A stretch of DNA of 64,000 nt from Schistocerca nitens (lineage: Eukaryota > Arthropoda > Insecta > Orthoptera > Acrididae). This document shows positions 55,290 to 64,000 of this stretch, piece by piece; positions within the stretch are counted from its first letter, which is position 1; every line of letters starts with the position of its first letter. The translations under genes were made by a program, and so were the position numbers. Location of the stretch: positions 645,106,974 to 645,170,973 of the forward strand of contig NC_064616.1 of the NCBI RefSeq assembly GCF_023898315.1. The letters run 5' to 3'. The notes beneath the pieces were generated by a model, which saw only the letters and a list, made by a program, of their open reading frames with translations, did no database searches and was not told the DNA's origin.

Positions 55290-56160
55290 TGGTATCTTTA
55301 GCACTTTATATTCCATCCAAAGGCCTTCCATGTCAATGACCACCTGCAGCCTGCAAGGGACTCTGCCAGGTGAGTAATAAATCTGTCATTTTTCGCCACC
55401 TCCTCCCAGGCAGCTAGACTCCAACCCTTCCTGGCGAAGGGTTGGGCAAATTTTCTTACACGGTCCACTTCACCTGCATCCATAATCTTTCAATTGGTCT
55501 TAGGTCTGGTGCAGAAAGAGATCAGTCAACAGGGGAAATCTCATTTTGTTCTGCAACCAATTCCAGCATCATACCTGACATATATTGGATGCTGATCCTA
55601 CTAGAGACAGATTAATATTTCACGTGGTAGTTGTCACAACTGATGGGATCATAACATAAACCATATTGAGTCTACTGTGCAGCATTAAGTTGACCATCTA
55701 TCCTGTGAACCATTCTGAGTCCACACGTACACATACAGATCTAAGCTACCACATTTACACAGACACTGATATGACTTAGGGATAAATTTGGAAAGAGACA
55801 CCATGTGGCCTACTCATACCAAAACATAATTTACTGTGAAGAATACTGATTCATCAGAAAACATTGCATTCCGCTGCTCACAACAGATATTTTTCTCTAC
55901 AAACCCTAATTAGTAGAGTCAATTATCACCATGAAGCCTCCACATTATGGCCACACATTTGCTCTGTTGTTCAGCCTCCTGACATTTGCGCAAACTGTCA
56001 TTCTATCAAGAAATGCAGCAGGATGTTTCAACTACACTACAATTAAAACTTGATTTCACCATAATGTGTTGATAGTTCATTACCATGGACGGGTGTTGCA
56101 GACTAACATCCAGTTTTCACACACTTATTGGATTCTCCACTATCACAATGTTTTACCTGT
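55290..56160 (-). mobile_element. Probable Tc1-like remnant
   Basis: On the - strand near 55510-55470 PDLRPIERLWMQVKWTV matches the third-catalytic-residue block (PDLNPIE-LW). Following - strand sequence (AWEEVAKNDRFITHLAESLA) resembles the C-terminal tail. The rest is eroded and the ends are undefined. Confidence 0.55.
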
Positions 56161-56174
56161 CATAAGAAAACTTC

Positions 56175-56516
56175 GTGCTACAGAAGAATGCTGAAGATTA
56201 GATGGGTAGATCACATAACTAATGAGGAAGTATTGAATAGGATTGGGGAGAAGTAGTTTGTGGCACAACTTGACTAGAAGAAGGGATCGGTTGGTAGGAC
56301 ATGTTCTGAGGCATCATCAAGGGATCACCAATTTAGTATTGGAGGGCAGCGTGGAGGGTAAAAATCGTAGAGGGAGACCAAGAGATGAATACACTAAGCA
56401 GATTCAGAAGGATATAGGTTGCGGTAGGTACTGGGAGATGAAGAGGCTTGCACAGGATAGAGTAGCATGGAGAGCTGCATCAAGTCAGTCTCAGGACTGA
56501 AGACCACGACGACGAC
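56175..56516 (+). mobile_element. 5'-truncated RTE-like LINE with target duplication
   Basis: A 342-base copy of the 3' end of the LINE at 28384-31022: VLNRIGEK, LTRRRDRLVGHVLRH, DRVAWRAASSQSQD, then CACGACGACGAC. Perfect 12-base copies of TAAGAAAACTTC flank it at 56163-56174 and 56517-56528. The frame at 56243-56500 is LINE sequence, not a gene. Confidence 0.93.
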
Positions 56517-56596
56517 TAAGAAAACTTCAGTGTGAGTTTCAGCTGTTATGAAACTAAATAACCAGCTTTTAACAATTTTTGTCCTTCAATTATACA

Positions 56597-56655
56597 GTAC
56601 TACTACTACTACTAATAGTAGTAGTAGTAGTAGTAGTAGGAGGAGGAGGAGGAGG
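56597..56655 (+). repeat. (TAC)n-(TAG)n-(AGG)n compound microsatellite
   Basis: (TAC)5 followed by (GTA)n is a short imperfect inverted repeat that could form a hairpin; it continues into (AGG)n. Confidence 0.9.
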
Positions 56656-57039
56656 TCATCAAAACGCAACGACTGGGAGACCTGTGTACTGACCACATGC
56701 CCCTCTGTATCCACATCCAGTGACACCTGAGGGCTGAGGAGGACACAGTGGCTGGTCGGATGGTGTTTGTTTTAATAGTAGTAGTATATTTTCAGAAGCC
56801 AGAGCCATCCCATATACATATATTTGAGAGGGTTAACATCAGATGAATTGATCACTCAGTTATAGTGACAATCAACAAAACTTTCTCTGTTAAGTGTTAT
56901 GTAATGCAACTATAGCTAACAAAATGTATTTTATTAGCATAAAAGCTTTCATGTCATCTTTAAACAAGTCTTGAGTCCATATAGGATCATTTTTGCATAA
57001 TATTTCAAGTAGCAGTTTCTCTCCCTTGTGTTCTCCACA

Positions 57040-57650
57040 TAACTCAGAAAACTGGCCTGTCAGTGTTGCACTGGATTGACTTCCCACCACCAATTTTTGT
57101 CTGTCAAATGCAACTCTCCTTACTGCACATCACAGAGCACCAAGATTAACACGTATGCAGAACCACCAATGGACTCTGAGCATGGAAAAAGGTTTCTTGG
57201 ACTGATGAAGTATGGTGCACAGCAATGGCACAGTACAAAGGCATAAAAAAATCACACAGGCACTGTATTCTGTTTATGAACATGGTACTGTGAACACATG
57301 ACCCAGAGATATTCACATGTTGGAGATTTTCACATGAGTTGAAGTGAGGCCCTGAAATGTCTGTCATCATCCAACCATGTGCATTTCTTTGTCTGTAGCA
57401 CACCACAGATGACCTGTCCATTCAAAAGACTATATACCACCACATAACTCGTGTCTGAATGGTGCTGGTAGGTCCTCCTGGTCACCTGACCTCAGTCACG
57501 TTAAGAACATTGGGGACATCATCACGATACATACAAACACTGAGACCTCATGACCCCATCTCCAACCAAACTCAACAAGTGACAGATGGTGTTTGCAATG
57601 TCACATGACTGAATTCACACCATGACACACAATTGCTGTCACCAGGGTGA
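57040..57650 (+). mobile_element. Probable Tc1-like remnant
   Basis: On the + strand near 57160-57230 the sequence resembles the first catalytic Asp region (KGFLD-xxSMVHSNGTVQ, with the usual FSDES lost). Near 57460-57520 SSWSPDLSHVKNIGDII matches SPDLNPIENVWDII with the catalytic Glu replaced by Lys. Both ends are undefined. Confidence 0.5.
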
Positions 57651-58439
57651 AAAGGAGGAGGAGGGGGGGGGGGTGTTACATGCTGCTAAGTATCTAACTT
57701 AGTACTCAAATTGCTTGCAAGACTGCTACAGTGTTTAAAAAATGTAAAAGCAGACAGTCGTGGCAAAGACAGGATCCCATCATGATGTTCACAGAAAACT
57801 AAAAAATATTGGAACTCTATTACTTTGATATTTATGAAAAACATGTTAACATCTATATAATCATTTGATTAATTCAGTAATGCAGCAATTTCTTGAACTA
57901 CTTAAGATCACAATATTTCAAATATATTTTAATAATTAATACTGCTACAAAGTACTTGATGTAGCTAACTGGGAAGAGAGATTATATAATGGTGGTTTTT
58001 GAATAGTATGATTCATATCTCAAATGAACACACATGCTAAAGTGCTAACCCATTCACATACAGCAACCGACCATAAGCATATACATACATGAATGCCTCA
58101 CATACAAATGACTAACATTATTTAACCCAAGGAATGGACAACATCAAGTTTCCTGAACAGTATCTCAGAGTGTGTACAATGTAGAGCCTGCAACAGAAAA
58201 TCAACATCGAAGCAAACTTTAAACGTGTAGAAGGTGCATTTTTCACTTAAAAGCGAAAGGAGCTGCAGCGATATGCATTTGCATAAAAATATACAGAATC
58301 AAGGGGCAGCACCAAAAAAATTCCAAGTGTTGCAGTTTCAACTATCTTGTAGCAGGAGAAGCAGACAGTTAAAACTTTGAACAGCACTCCATCTGAAATA
58401 TACAAAATAACAAAGGATGGAATTAAGGATAGATCAAAA
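57651..58439. other. Unassigned sequence with a short poly-G tract
   Basis: A purine tract GGAGGAGG followed by a G run lies at 57654-57672. Nothing else is recognised. Confidence 0.4.
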
Positions 58440-59480
58440 TGATTTAATGCCCCTGCAAGACAATTCCAGGATAATATGTGGAATAACCACAATATATTTG
58501 TTATGGACTGTAGATTATAACTGAAGAAATTACAAGATGGTAAGGAATTAGAGAGACTGATGTGAATAAGTTGAAAGAACCATATGATGTTGAGAGTTTA
58601 AGAGGGAGCATTACACAGTGATTGACAAACAGGGGAAAGGGATACTGTGGAAGCTGAATCAGCTGCTTTGAAAGAAATAGTGAAGGCAGCAAAGGGTCAC
58701 ATACGGAATACAAATGTCTAAAAATTGAGATTGACAAAAAGTGTAAAATTGCTACAGTACAAATGTAAGGTTATTTTACTAGGTAAAAGACTGATACCAA
58801 CTAAAGGAAAATTAAAGAAGGCTTTTCAACTCCTATGGAAAACCAGTAATAAGCAAAGAAGGGAAAGGTGGAGTGAGTACACAGGGGCTATACAAGGGAA
58901 ATATTATAGAAAGGGAAGAGAATATACATGAAGACGAGATGGAAGATACAATACTGCAAGAATAATTTGACATTGAAAGATCTAAGCCAAAAGAAGGCCC
59001 CTGGAGTACACATTCCGTCAGAATTTCTGATATTCTAGGGAGAGCAAGCCATGACGAAACTATTACACCTAGGGTGCAACATGTAAGAGACACGCAGAAT
59101 ACCTACAGACTTAAAAAAGAATCTAATAATTCCAATACCAAATAAAGCAGGTGCTTACATGAAAGATATTTCCGAAATATCAGTTTATAAGTCATGGCTG
59201 CAAAATACTAACACAAATTATTTACAGAAGACTGGAGAAAGTGGTAGAAGCTGTCTTTAGTGAAGATCAGTTTCGATTCTGGAGAAACGTTGGAGCAAGT
59301 GAGGCAATATTAACACTATCTTGTCTTAGAAGGCACGTTAAGCAGAAGCAAACCTATTTTTATAGTATTTGACCATGCCGAGTGGAATACATGTTGAAGT
59401 TCTGGGGTAGCATGGTTAAAACACAGACAGCTTAAGATTATTTACAACTTCTGCCGAAACCACACTGCAGTTATAGTCCA
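58440..59480 (+). mobile_element. RTE-like LINE, heavily decayed copy
   Basis: Nucleotide-level similarity to 28855-30070 is visible in order: ATGGACTGTAGATTATAACT near 58503, AAGGCCCCTGGAGTA near 58995, GAAGATCAGTTTCGATTC near 59261, then the AFD and NVDW-type region near 59365. All frames are broken and an internal deletion removes part of the endonuclease-RT linker. Confidence 0.8.
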
Positions 59481-59977
59481 AGGTTGGTCGGTTGGTTTAA
59501 AAGAGGAGGGGGGGGGGGGGGGGACCAAACTACAAGGTCATTGGTCCCTTGTTCCTAATAAAACAAGGCCACAAGTATTACAATAAAACAGACGAGACAT
59601 AACACAAAACGGAAAGAAAGGAAAAACCACAAGAATGAAGGAAAGGCAAGGGACACTAAAAGGAACAATAGAGGACAAGAAAACAAGAAAGAAGATTACA
59701 GTGGCTGGCCGACCACGAGAATAAAAAGGAAAAGCCAACCACTCTGCAACACATTAAAATCTCCACCCTAAAAGAACTAGAGTGGAGGACACAGAGGGAC
59801 AAAGGAAATGTGCTAAAACTGAGATCAAATGATAAAACCCACCCTCATGAATAAAACATAAAACTAAATCAGCCAATGAGGTGTTGTCAGATAAAATGAG
59901 CAGCAACGAGGCCGGTACCCCAAGATTTTGTCGCTGGGCAGTCAAAGTGGGACAGTGCACCAGAATATGGGCCACTG

Positions 59978-60502
59978 TCAACCGGGCACCGCACTGACAC
60001 TGAAGCAACCATGGGTCACCCAAGTGTGGCCAATGCAGAGCCGGCAGAGGACAACTGATTCCTTGCAAGAGGCCCACATGGAAGACTTCCAAACATTCGT
60101 AGTCTCCTTAATGACACGCAGTTTGCTGTGCGTACTGTTATGCCATTCCATCTCCCAAAGCCAAAAAACCCTGCAGTATAAGATAGAACACAAGTCGGTT
60201 TTGAAGATGCCCATCTCAAGAAGCGGTTTCTGTGTAGCCTGTTTGGCCAGCCTGTTGGAAAGTTCTTTGCCTGGGATTCCCACGTGCCCTGGGGTCCACA
60301 CAAACACCACTGAACGACGGGACTGGTCCAGGACATAGATGGACTCCTGGATGGACGCCACCAAAGGATGGCGAGGGTAGCACTTGTCAATAGCTTGTAG
60401 GCTGCTCAAGGAGTCAGTACACACAACGAACGATTCCTCGGGGCATGAACACATGTGCATCAAGAGCACGAGATGTAGCCACCAGCTCGGCAGTGAAAAC
60501 AC
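59978..60502 (-). pseudogene. I-like LINE RNase H domain
   Basis: The frame reads FVVCTDSLSSLQAIDKCYPR, HPLVASIQESIYVLDQSRRS and VVFVWTPGHVGIPGKELSNR, then LAKQAT. TDSLSSLQAI carries a catalytic Asp, and FVWTPGHVGIPGKELSNRLAKQA is the C-terminal active-site block of RNase H1-type domains, though the usual NExAD aspartate is now Asn-Arg. The first RNase H strand (YTDGSMADVHVGFAYVHG) is in another frame near 60745, and a 17-base duplication (AGCTTGGCAGTGAAAAC-like) near 60483-60520 breaks the frame. Confidence 0.85.
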
Positions 60503-60793
60503 AGCTTGGCAGTGAAAACACTGCAGCCATCGGGCAGGGAATGCTGTTCAGTATGTCTTCCATGGACATACGCGAAGCCGACGTGAACATCAGCCATTGA
60601 GCCATCGGTGTATACCGCTTCGTGGCCTCGGCACTTGACAATAATCGAGAGGAAGTGGCAGCAGAGAGCCGTGGGGTTAACTGAGTCCTTAGGGCCATGT
60701 GAAACGTCCAGGCAAAGCTGTGGCCTACGTGTACACCATGGAGGTGTACGTGAATGGACCTCAAGTATAGGTGGTAAAGGCAAGGACTCCAGT

Positions 60794-61417
60794 TCAGGAA
60801 GAACGGATCCGGACACGAACTGCAATTGGAAGCCGTGACCTGGGCTGCGGATATGGGACATGAACCGCCGTGGGTGGGAAAAGGAGACCGTGATTCAGAT
60901 GCGCAGGAGAACTACCAAGGTGTGCAACATAACTAGTCAGCAATTGTGCAGGCCTAACCTGCAATGGAGGGTCTCCGGCCACTACCAGGACACTGGTCAC
61001 CAGACTCGTCCTTAAAGCTCCTGTCGCTAGGCGAATGCCACTGTAGTGCACTGGGTCGAGAAAACGCAACGCTGAGGGTGCCGCCGAACCATAAACCATA
61101 CTCCCATAGTCAAGGCGGGATTGAACAAGGGCTCTGTACAGCTGGAGCAGTGTAGAACGATCTGGACCCCAGTTGGTTTTGCTCAGGTAGTAGAAGGTAT
61201 TGAGGTGCTGCCAGCACTTCCCCTTAAGCTGACGAAGGTGAGGAAGCCAAGTCCATCGAGTGTAGAAAATCAGTCCTAAGAATCTATGTGTCTCCACTAC
61301 AGTGAGTGGATTGTAATTAACGTAAAGTTCTGGTTCTGGATGAACGGTATGATGCTGACAGGAGTGCATAACACACGACTTTGCGGCGAAAACTTGAAAT
61401 TGTGGGATAGAGCCCAT
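60794..61417 (-). pseudogene. I-like LINE, RT thumb and connector
   Basis: A 207-codon open frame: VVETHRFLGLIFYTRWTWLP, HLRQLKGKCWQHLNTFYYLS, RSTLLQLYRALVQSRLDYGS, MVYGSAAPSALRFLDPVHYS and GIRLATGALRTSLVTSVLVV. The FLGLxFD-W-PH and LVxSRLDYG-VYG blocks are typical of the thumb region of I/Jockey-type RTs. It overlaps the end of the RT frame at 61297-61417 in a different frame, which marks a frameshift. Confidence 0.85.
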
Positions 61418-61905
61418 GACTGTGCCTTGTGGATTGTTCCCTGCAACCGCCGCTCAGCAACACCAGTACTGGTGGAGCACAGAGGTGAGACGGGCGGCAC
61501 TACAGCTGCTGCTCGGCCATTAATGGCCACTAAAAACAGAAACACACTCAATACAGAGTCCGGCGGGACCCCATTCTCCTGGACATGGGGGGAACTATGG
61601 GAGGCACCAACATGGACACAGAAAGTACGAAGCGACAGGAAGTTTTGGATACAAATCGGGAGCAGGCCTAGGAGACCCCACTCGTATAATGTGTGAAGGA
61701 TATGATGTTGCCAGGTCGTGTCATACGCTTTTCGTAAATAAAAAAAAACAGCAACCAAATGTTGGCGTCTGGAAAACGCTGTTCGGATGGCAAACTCTAG
61801 GGACAAAAGATTATCAGTAGTAGAGCGACCCCGTTGGAAGCCTCCCTGACATCGAGCCAGTAGGGCATGTGACTCAAGGACCCAACCTAACCGCCGACAC
61901 ACCAT
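61297..61905 (-). pseudogene. I-like LINE reverse transcriptase
   Basis: This frame reads CQGGFQRGRSTTDNLLSLEF, LVAVFFYLRKAYDTTWQHHI (the first catalytic Asp of FFDLxKAYD is now Tyr), and ENGVPPDSVLSVFLFLVAIN, matching VPQGSVLSVTLFLVAIN. The segment that should carry the catalytic YxDD box is absent: the sequence passes from PPVSPLCSTSTGVAERRLQG directly into the next block. Both changes would abolish RT activity. A continuation of RT and thumb lies at 60794-61417. Confidence 0.85.
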
Positions 61906-62837
61906 ACGTTCCAGCAGCTTACAAAGAACATTGGTGAGGCTGATGGGCTAATAGCTATCCACATCAAGTGGGTTTTTACCGGGTTTGAGCACTGAAGTGA
62001 TGGTGCTCTTCCACCACTGCGATGGAAAAATGCCTTCACACCAGATCCGGTTGAAGATGACGAGGAGATGTTGCTCATAGTCAGATGAGATGTGTTTTAT
62101 CATCTGACGGTGGATCAGATCTGGTCCAGGAGCCGTATTGGGGCAATGTGCAACGGCACTGAGAAGCTCCCATTCTGTAGGGGCGTCATAGGTTTCACTG
62201 TGGCTTGCAGTAAATGAGAGGACTTTTCCTTCCAGTCGCCGTTTGAGAGTGTGTAATGCTGGGGGATAATTCTCTGATGCAGAGGCTCGAGCATAGTGCT
62301 CAACAATCGCGTTTGCATCGGTAGATAAAATGCCATTTATGTTAACACCGGGAACACCTGTTGGGGTCTGGTACCCGACAACACGTTTGATCTTTGCCCA
62401 GACTTGGGAAGGTGATGTATGGCACCCAATTGTCGAGATGTATCTCTCCCAACACTCCTGCTTCCATCGTTTGATAAGGTGTCGGTGGGCTTGATGCTGG
62501 GGCAGTGACAGGAAGATGGGAAGTGGTCACTACCACACAGGTTGTCATGTGCTCTCCAGTGTATAGATGGGAGAAGCCCTGGGCTGCAAATTGATAAATC
62601 AATGGCCGAGGTAACTACTTAAAGCCACACTGAAACGTGTGGTGCCCCAGTATTTAAGAGGCAGAGGTCAAACTGAGACAGTAAAGTTTCGACATCTCTG
62701 CCTCGGCCAGTAAGCACAGTGCCACCCCACAAGGGGTTATGGGCTTTTAAATCTCCCACAAGTATGAAAGGTTTAGGGAGTTGATCAATCAGTGCAGCTA
62801 ATACATTCAGGGATACTACACCATCTGTAGGAAGATA

Positions 62838-64000
62838 CACTACTGGCCATTAAAATTGCTACATCACGCAGATGACGTGCTACAGGCATGAAATTTAACC
62901 TACACGAAGAAGATGCTGTGATATGCAAATGATTAGCTTTTCAAAGCATTCACACAAGGTTGGCGCGGCGGTGGTGACACCTACAACGTGCTGACATGAG
63001 GAAAGTTTCCAACCGATTTCTTGTACACAAACAGCAGTTGACCGGCGTTGCCTGGAGAAATGTTGTTGTGATGCCTCGTGTAAGGAGGAGAAATGCGTAC
63101 CATCATGTTTCCGACTTTGATAAAGGTCGGATTGTAACCTATCGCGATTGCGGTTTATCGTATCGTGTCATTGTTGCTCGCGTTGGTCGAGATCCAATGA
63201 CTGTTAGCAGAATATGGAATCTGTGGGTTCAGGAGGGTAATACGGAATGCCGTGCTGGATCCAAACGGTCTTGTATCACAAGCAGTCCAGATGACATGCA
63301 TCTCATCCGCATGGCTTTAACAGATCGTGCAGCCGCGTCTTGATCCCCGAGTCAACACATGGGGATGTTTTCAAGACAACAACCATCTGCATGAACAGTC
63401 TGATGATGTTTGCAGCAGCATAGACAATCAACTCTGTGACCATGGCTGCGGTTACCCTTGACACCGCATCACAGACAGGAGCACCTGCGATGGTGTACTC
63501 AACGACGAACCTGGGTTCACGAATCGCAAAACGTCATTTTTTGTGAATGAATCCAGGTTCTGTTTACAGCATCACGATGGTCGCATCCGCGTTTGGCTAC
63601 ATCGCCATGAACGCACATTGAAAGAGTGTATTCGTCATCGTCATACTGGTGTATCACCCGGCATGATGGTATGGGGTGCCATTGGTTACACGTCTCGGTC
63701 ACCTCTTGTTCGCATTGACGGCACTTTGAACAGTGGACGTTACATTTCAGATGTGTTACGACCCGTGGCTCTACCCTTCATTTGATCCCTGTGAAACCCT
63801 ACATTTCAGTAGGATAATGCACGACTGCATGTTGCAGGACCTGTACGGGCCTTTCTGGATACAGAAAATGTTCAACTGCTGCCCTGGCCAGCACATTCTC
63901 CAGATGTCTCACCAATTGAAAACGTCTGGTCAATGGTGGCTGAGCAACTGGCTCATCACAATACACCAGTCACTACTCTTGATTAACTGTGGTACCGTGT
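62838..64000 (+). mobile_element. Tc1-like transposon, nested in the I-like LINE, runs off the window
   Basis: It starts CACTACTGGCCATTAAAATT directly after TA (62836-62837). The right end is beyond 64000. The host LINE endonuclease frame stops at this junction. The transposase on the + strand is split into several frames. Confidence 0.88.
63071..64000 (+). pseudogene. Tc1-like transposase, frameshifted, D-x34-E
   Basis: The start MPRVRRRNAYHHVSDFDKGR leads into a helix-turn-helix (CGLSYRVIVARVGRDPMTVS). A stop at 63341-63343 and a frameshift interrupt the linker. The nuclease resumes at 63543: NESRFCLQHHDGRIRVWLH (first Asp of SDESRF lost to Asn), SPGMMVWGAIGYTSRSPLVR. After a TGA near 63784 and a TAG at 63809-63811 comes DNARLHVAGPVRAFLDTENV, then SPDVSPIENVWSMVAEQL. 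The D-E spacing is 34 residues. It is inactive. Confidence 0.86.

Larger units (their letters stand above)
59480..62836 (-). mobile_element. I-clade-like LINE with RNase H, degenerate
   Basis: On the - strand the order is endonuclease, RT, RNase H, 3' UTR. 62840-62619 reads PKPFILVGDLKAHNPLWGGT and LLSQFDLCLLNTGAPHVSVW (endonuclease, GDFNAHNPLWG type). 61905-61297 is RT. 60502-59978 is RNase H. The 3' end near 59480 has a poly-G run (59503-59523). RNase H downstream of RT supports the I-clade placement. The 5' part is cut by a Tc1-like element at 62838. Confidence 0.88.

Noticed and set aside
56243-56500. Small 85-codon gene
   Set aside because: It is the C-terminal tail of the RTE-like LINE in a 5'-truncated insertion.
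1-64000. CRISPR array, bacterial operon or phage-like system
   Set aside because: No regularly spaced short repeats with unique spacers and no prokaryotic gene organisation; all recognised genes are spliced eukaryotic genes or eukaryotic mobile elements.

Overview
This is a window of a large, transposon-rich insect nuclear genome. The small spliced exons, GT-AG introns of 2 to 13 kb, very high density of retroelements and Tc1/mariner elements, and several tRNA-derived SINE families that resemble repeats I associate with grasshoppers and locusts suggest an orthopteran, possibly Schistocerca-like. The lineage is an inference; the eukaryotic, arthropod-type content is plain in the sequence. No bacterial operons, CRISPR arrays, rRNA genes or free-standing tRNA genes were seen.

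Two host genes are supported. On the + strand, 5691-21884 holds the last five coding exons of a mitochondrial calcium uptake protein (MICU2/3 type, EF-hand regulator of the calcium uniporter), with stop codon, 3' UTR and poly(A) signal; an upstream in-phase exon at 540-641 may belong to it. All exon junctions join in frame. On the - strand, 50448-50984 holds the last two coding exons of a class II ADP-ribosylation factor (Arf102F/ARF4-5 type); its earlier exons are not visible in the remaining 13 kb.

Almost everything else recognisable is mobile DNA. RTE-like LINE copies lie at 9347-12365, 15270-15905, 24128-24640, 28384-31022, 46970-47752, 56175-56516 and 58440-59480. Other LINEs are a CR1/Jockey-like fragment (16585-17750) and I-clade-like fragments (24641-25910, 59480-62836). 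Penelope-like elements occur at 18260-19324, 38918-40205 and 40485-41880, a degenerate Ty3/Gypsy pol at about 33650-35800, and four tRNA-derived SINE families in seven copies. At least sixteen Tc1/mariner elements or remnants are present; one (13477-14863) keeps an intact 340-codon transposase and has a near-identical sister at 41932-43353.

The insertions are nested and can be ordered: a Tc1 element interrupts an RTE LINE at a TA, SINEs interrupt a LINE, a mariner derivative and a Tc1 element with clean target-site duplications, and a Tc1 copy sits inside a (TA)n tract between inverted Penelope-type repeats. The 12.8 kb intron between MICU exons at 8653 and 21430 is built largely from such insertions. 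The most unusual signals are hammerhead-ribozyme-like motifs repeated in three Penelope-type families, head-to-head inverted Penelope insertions (one with a 12-bp target duplication), and a D-x32-E catalytic spacing in the intact Tc1-like transposase.
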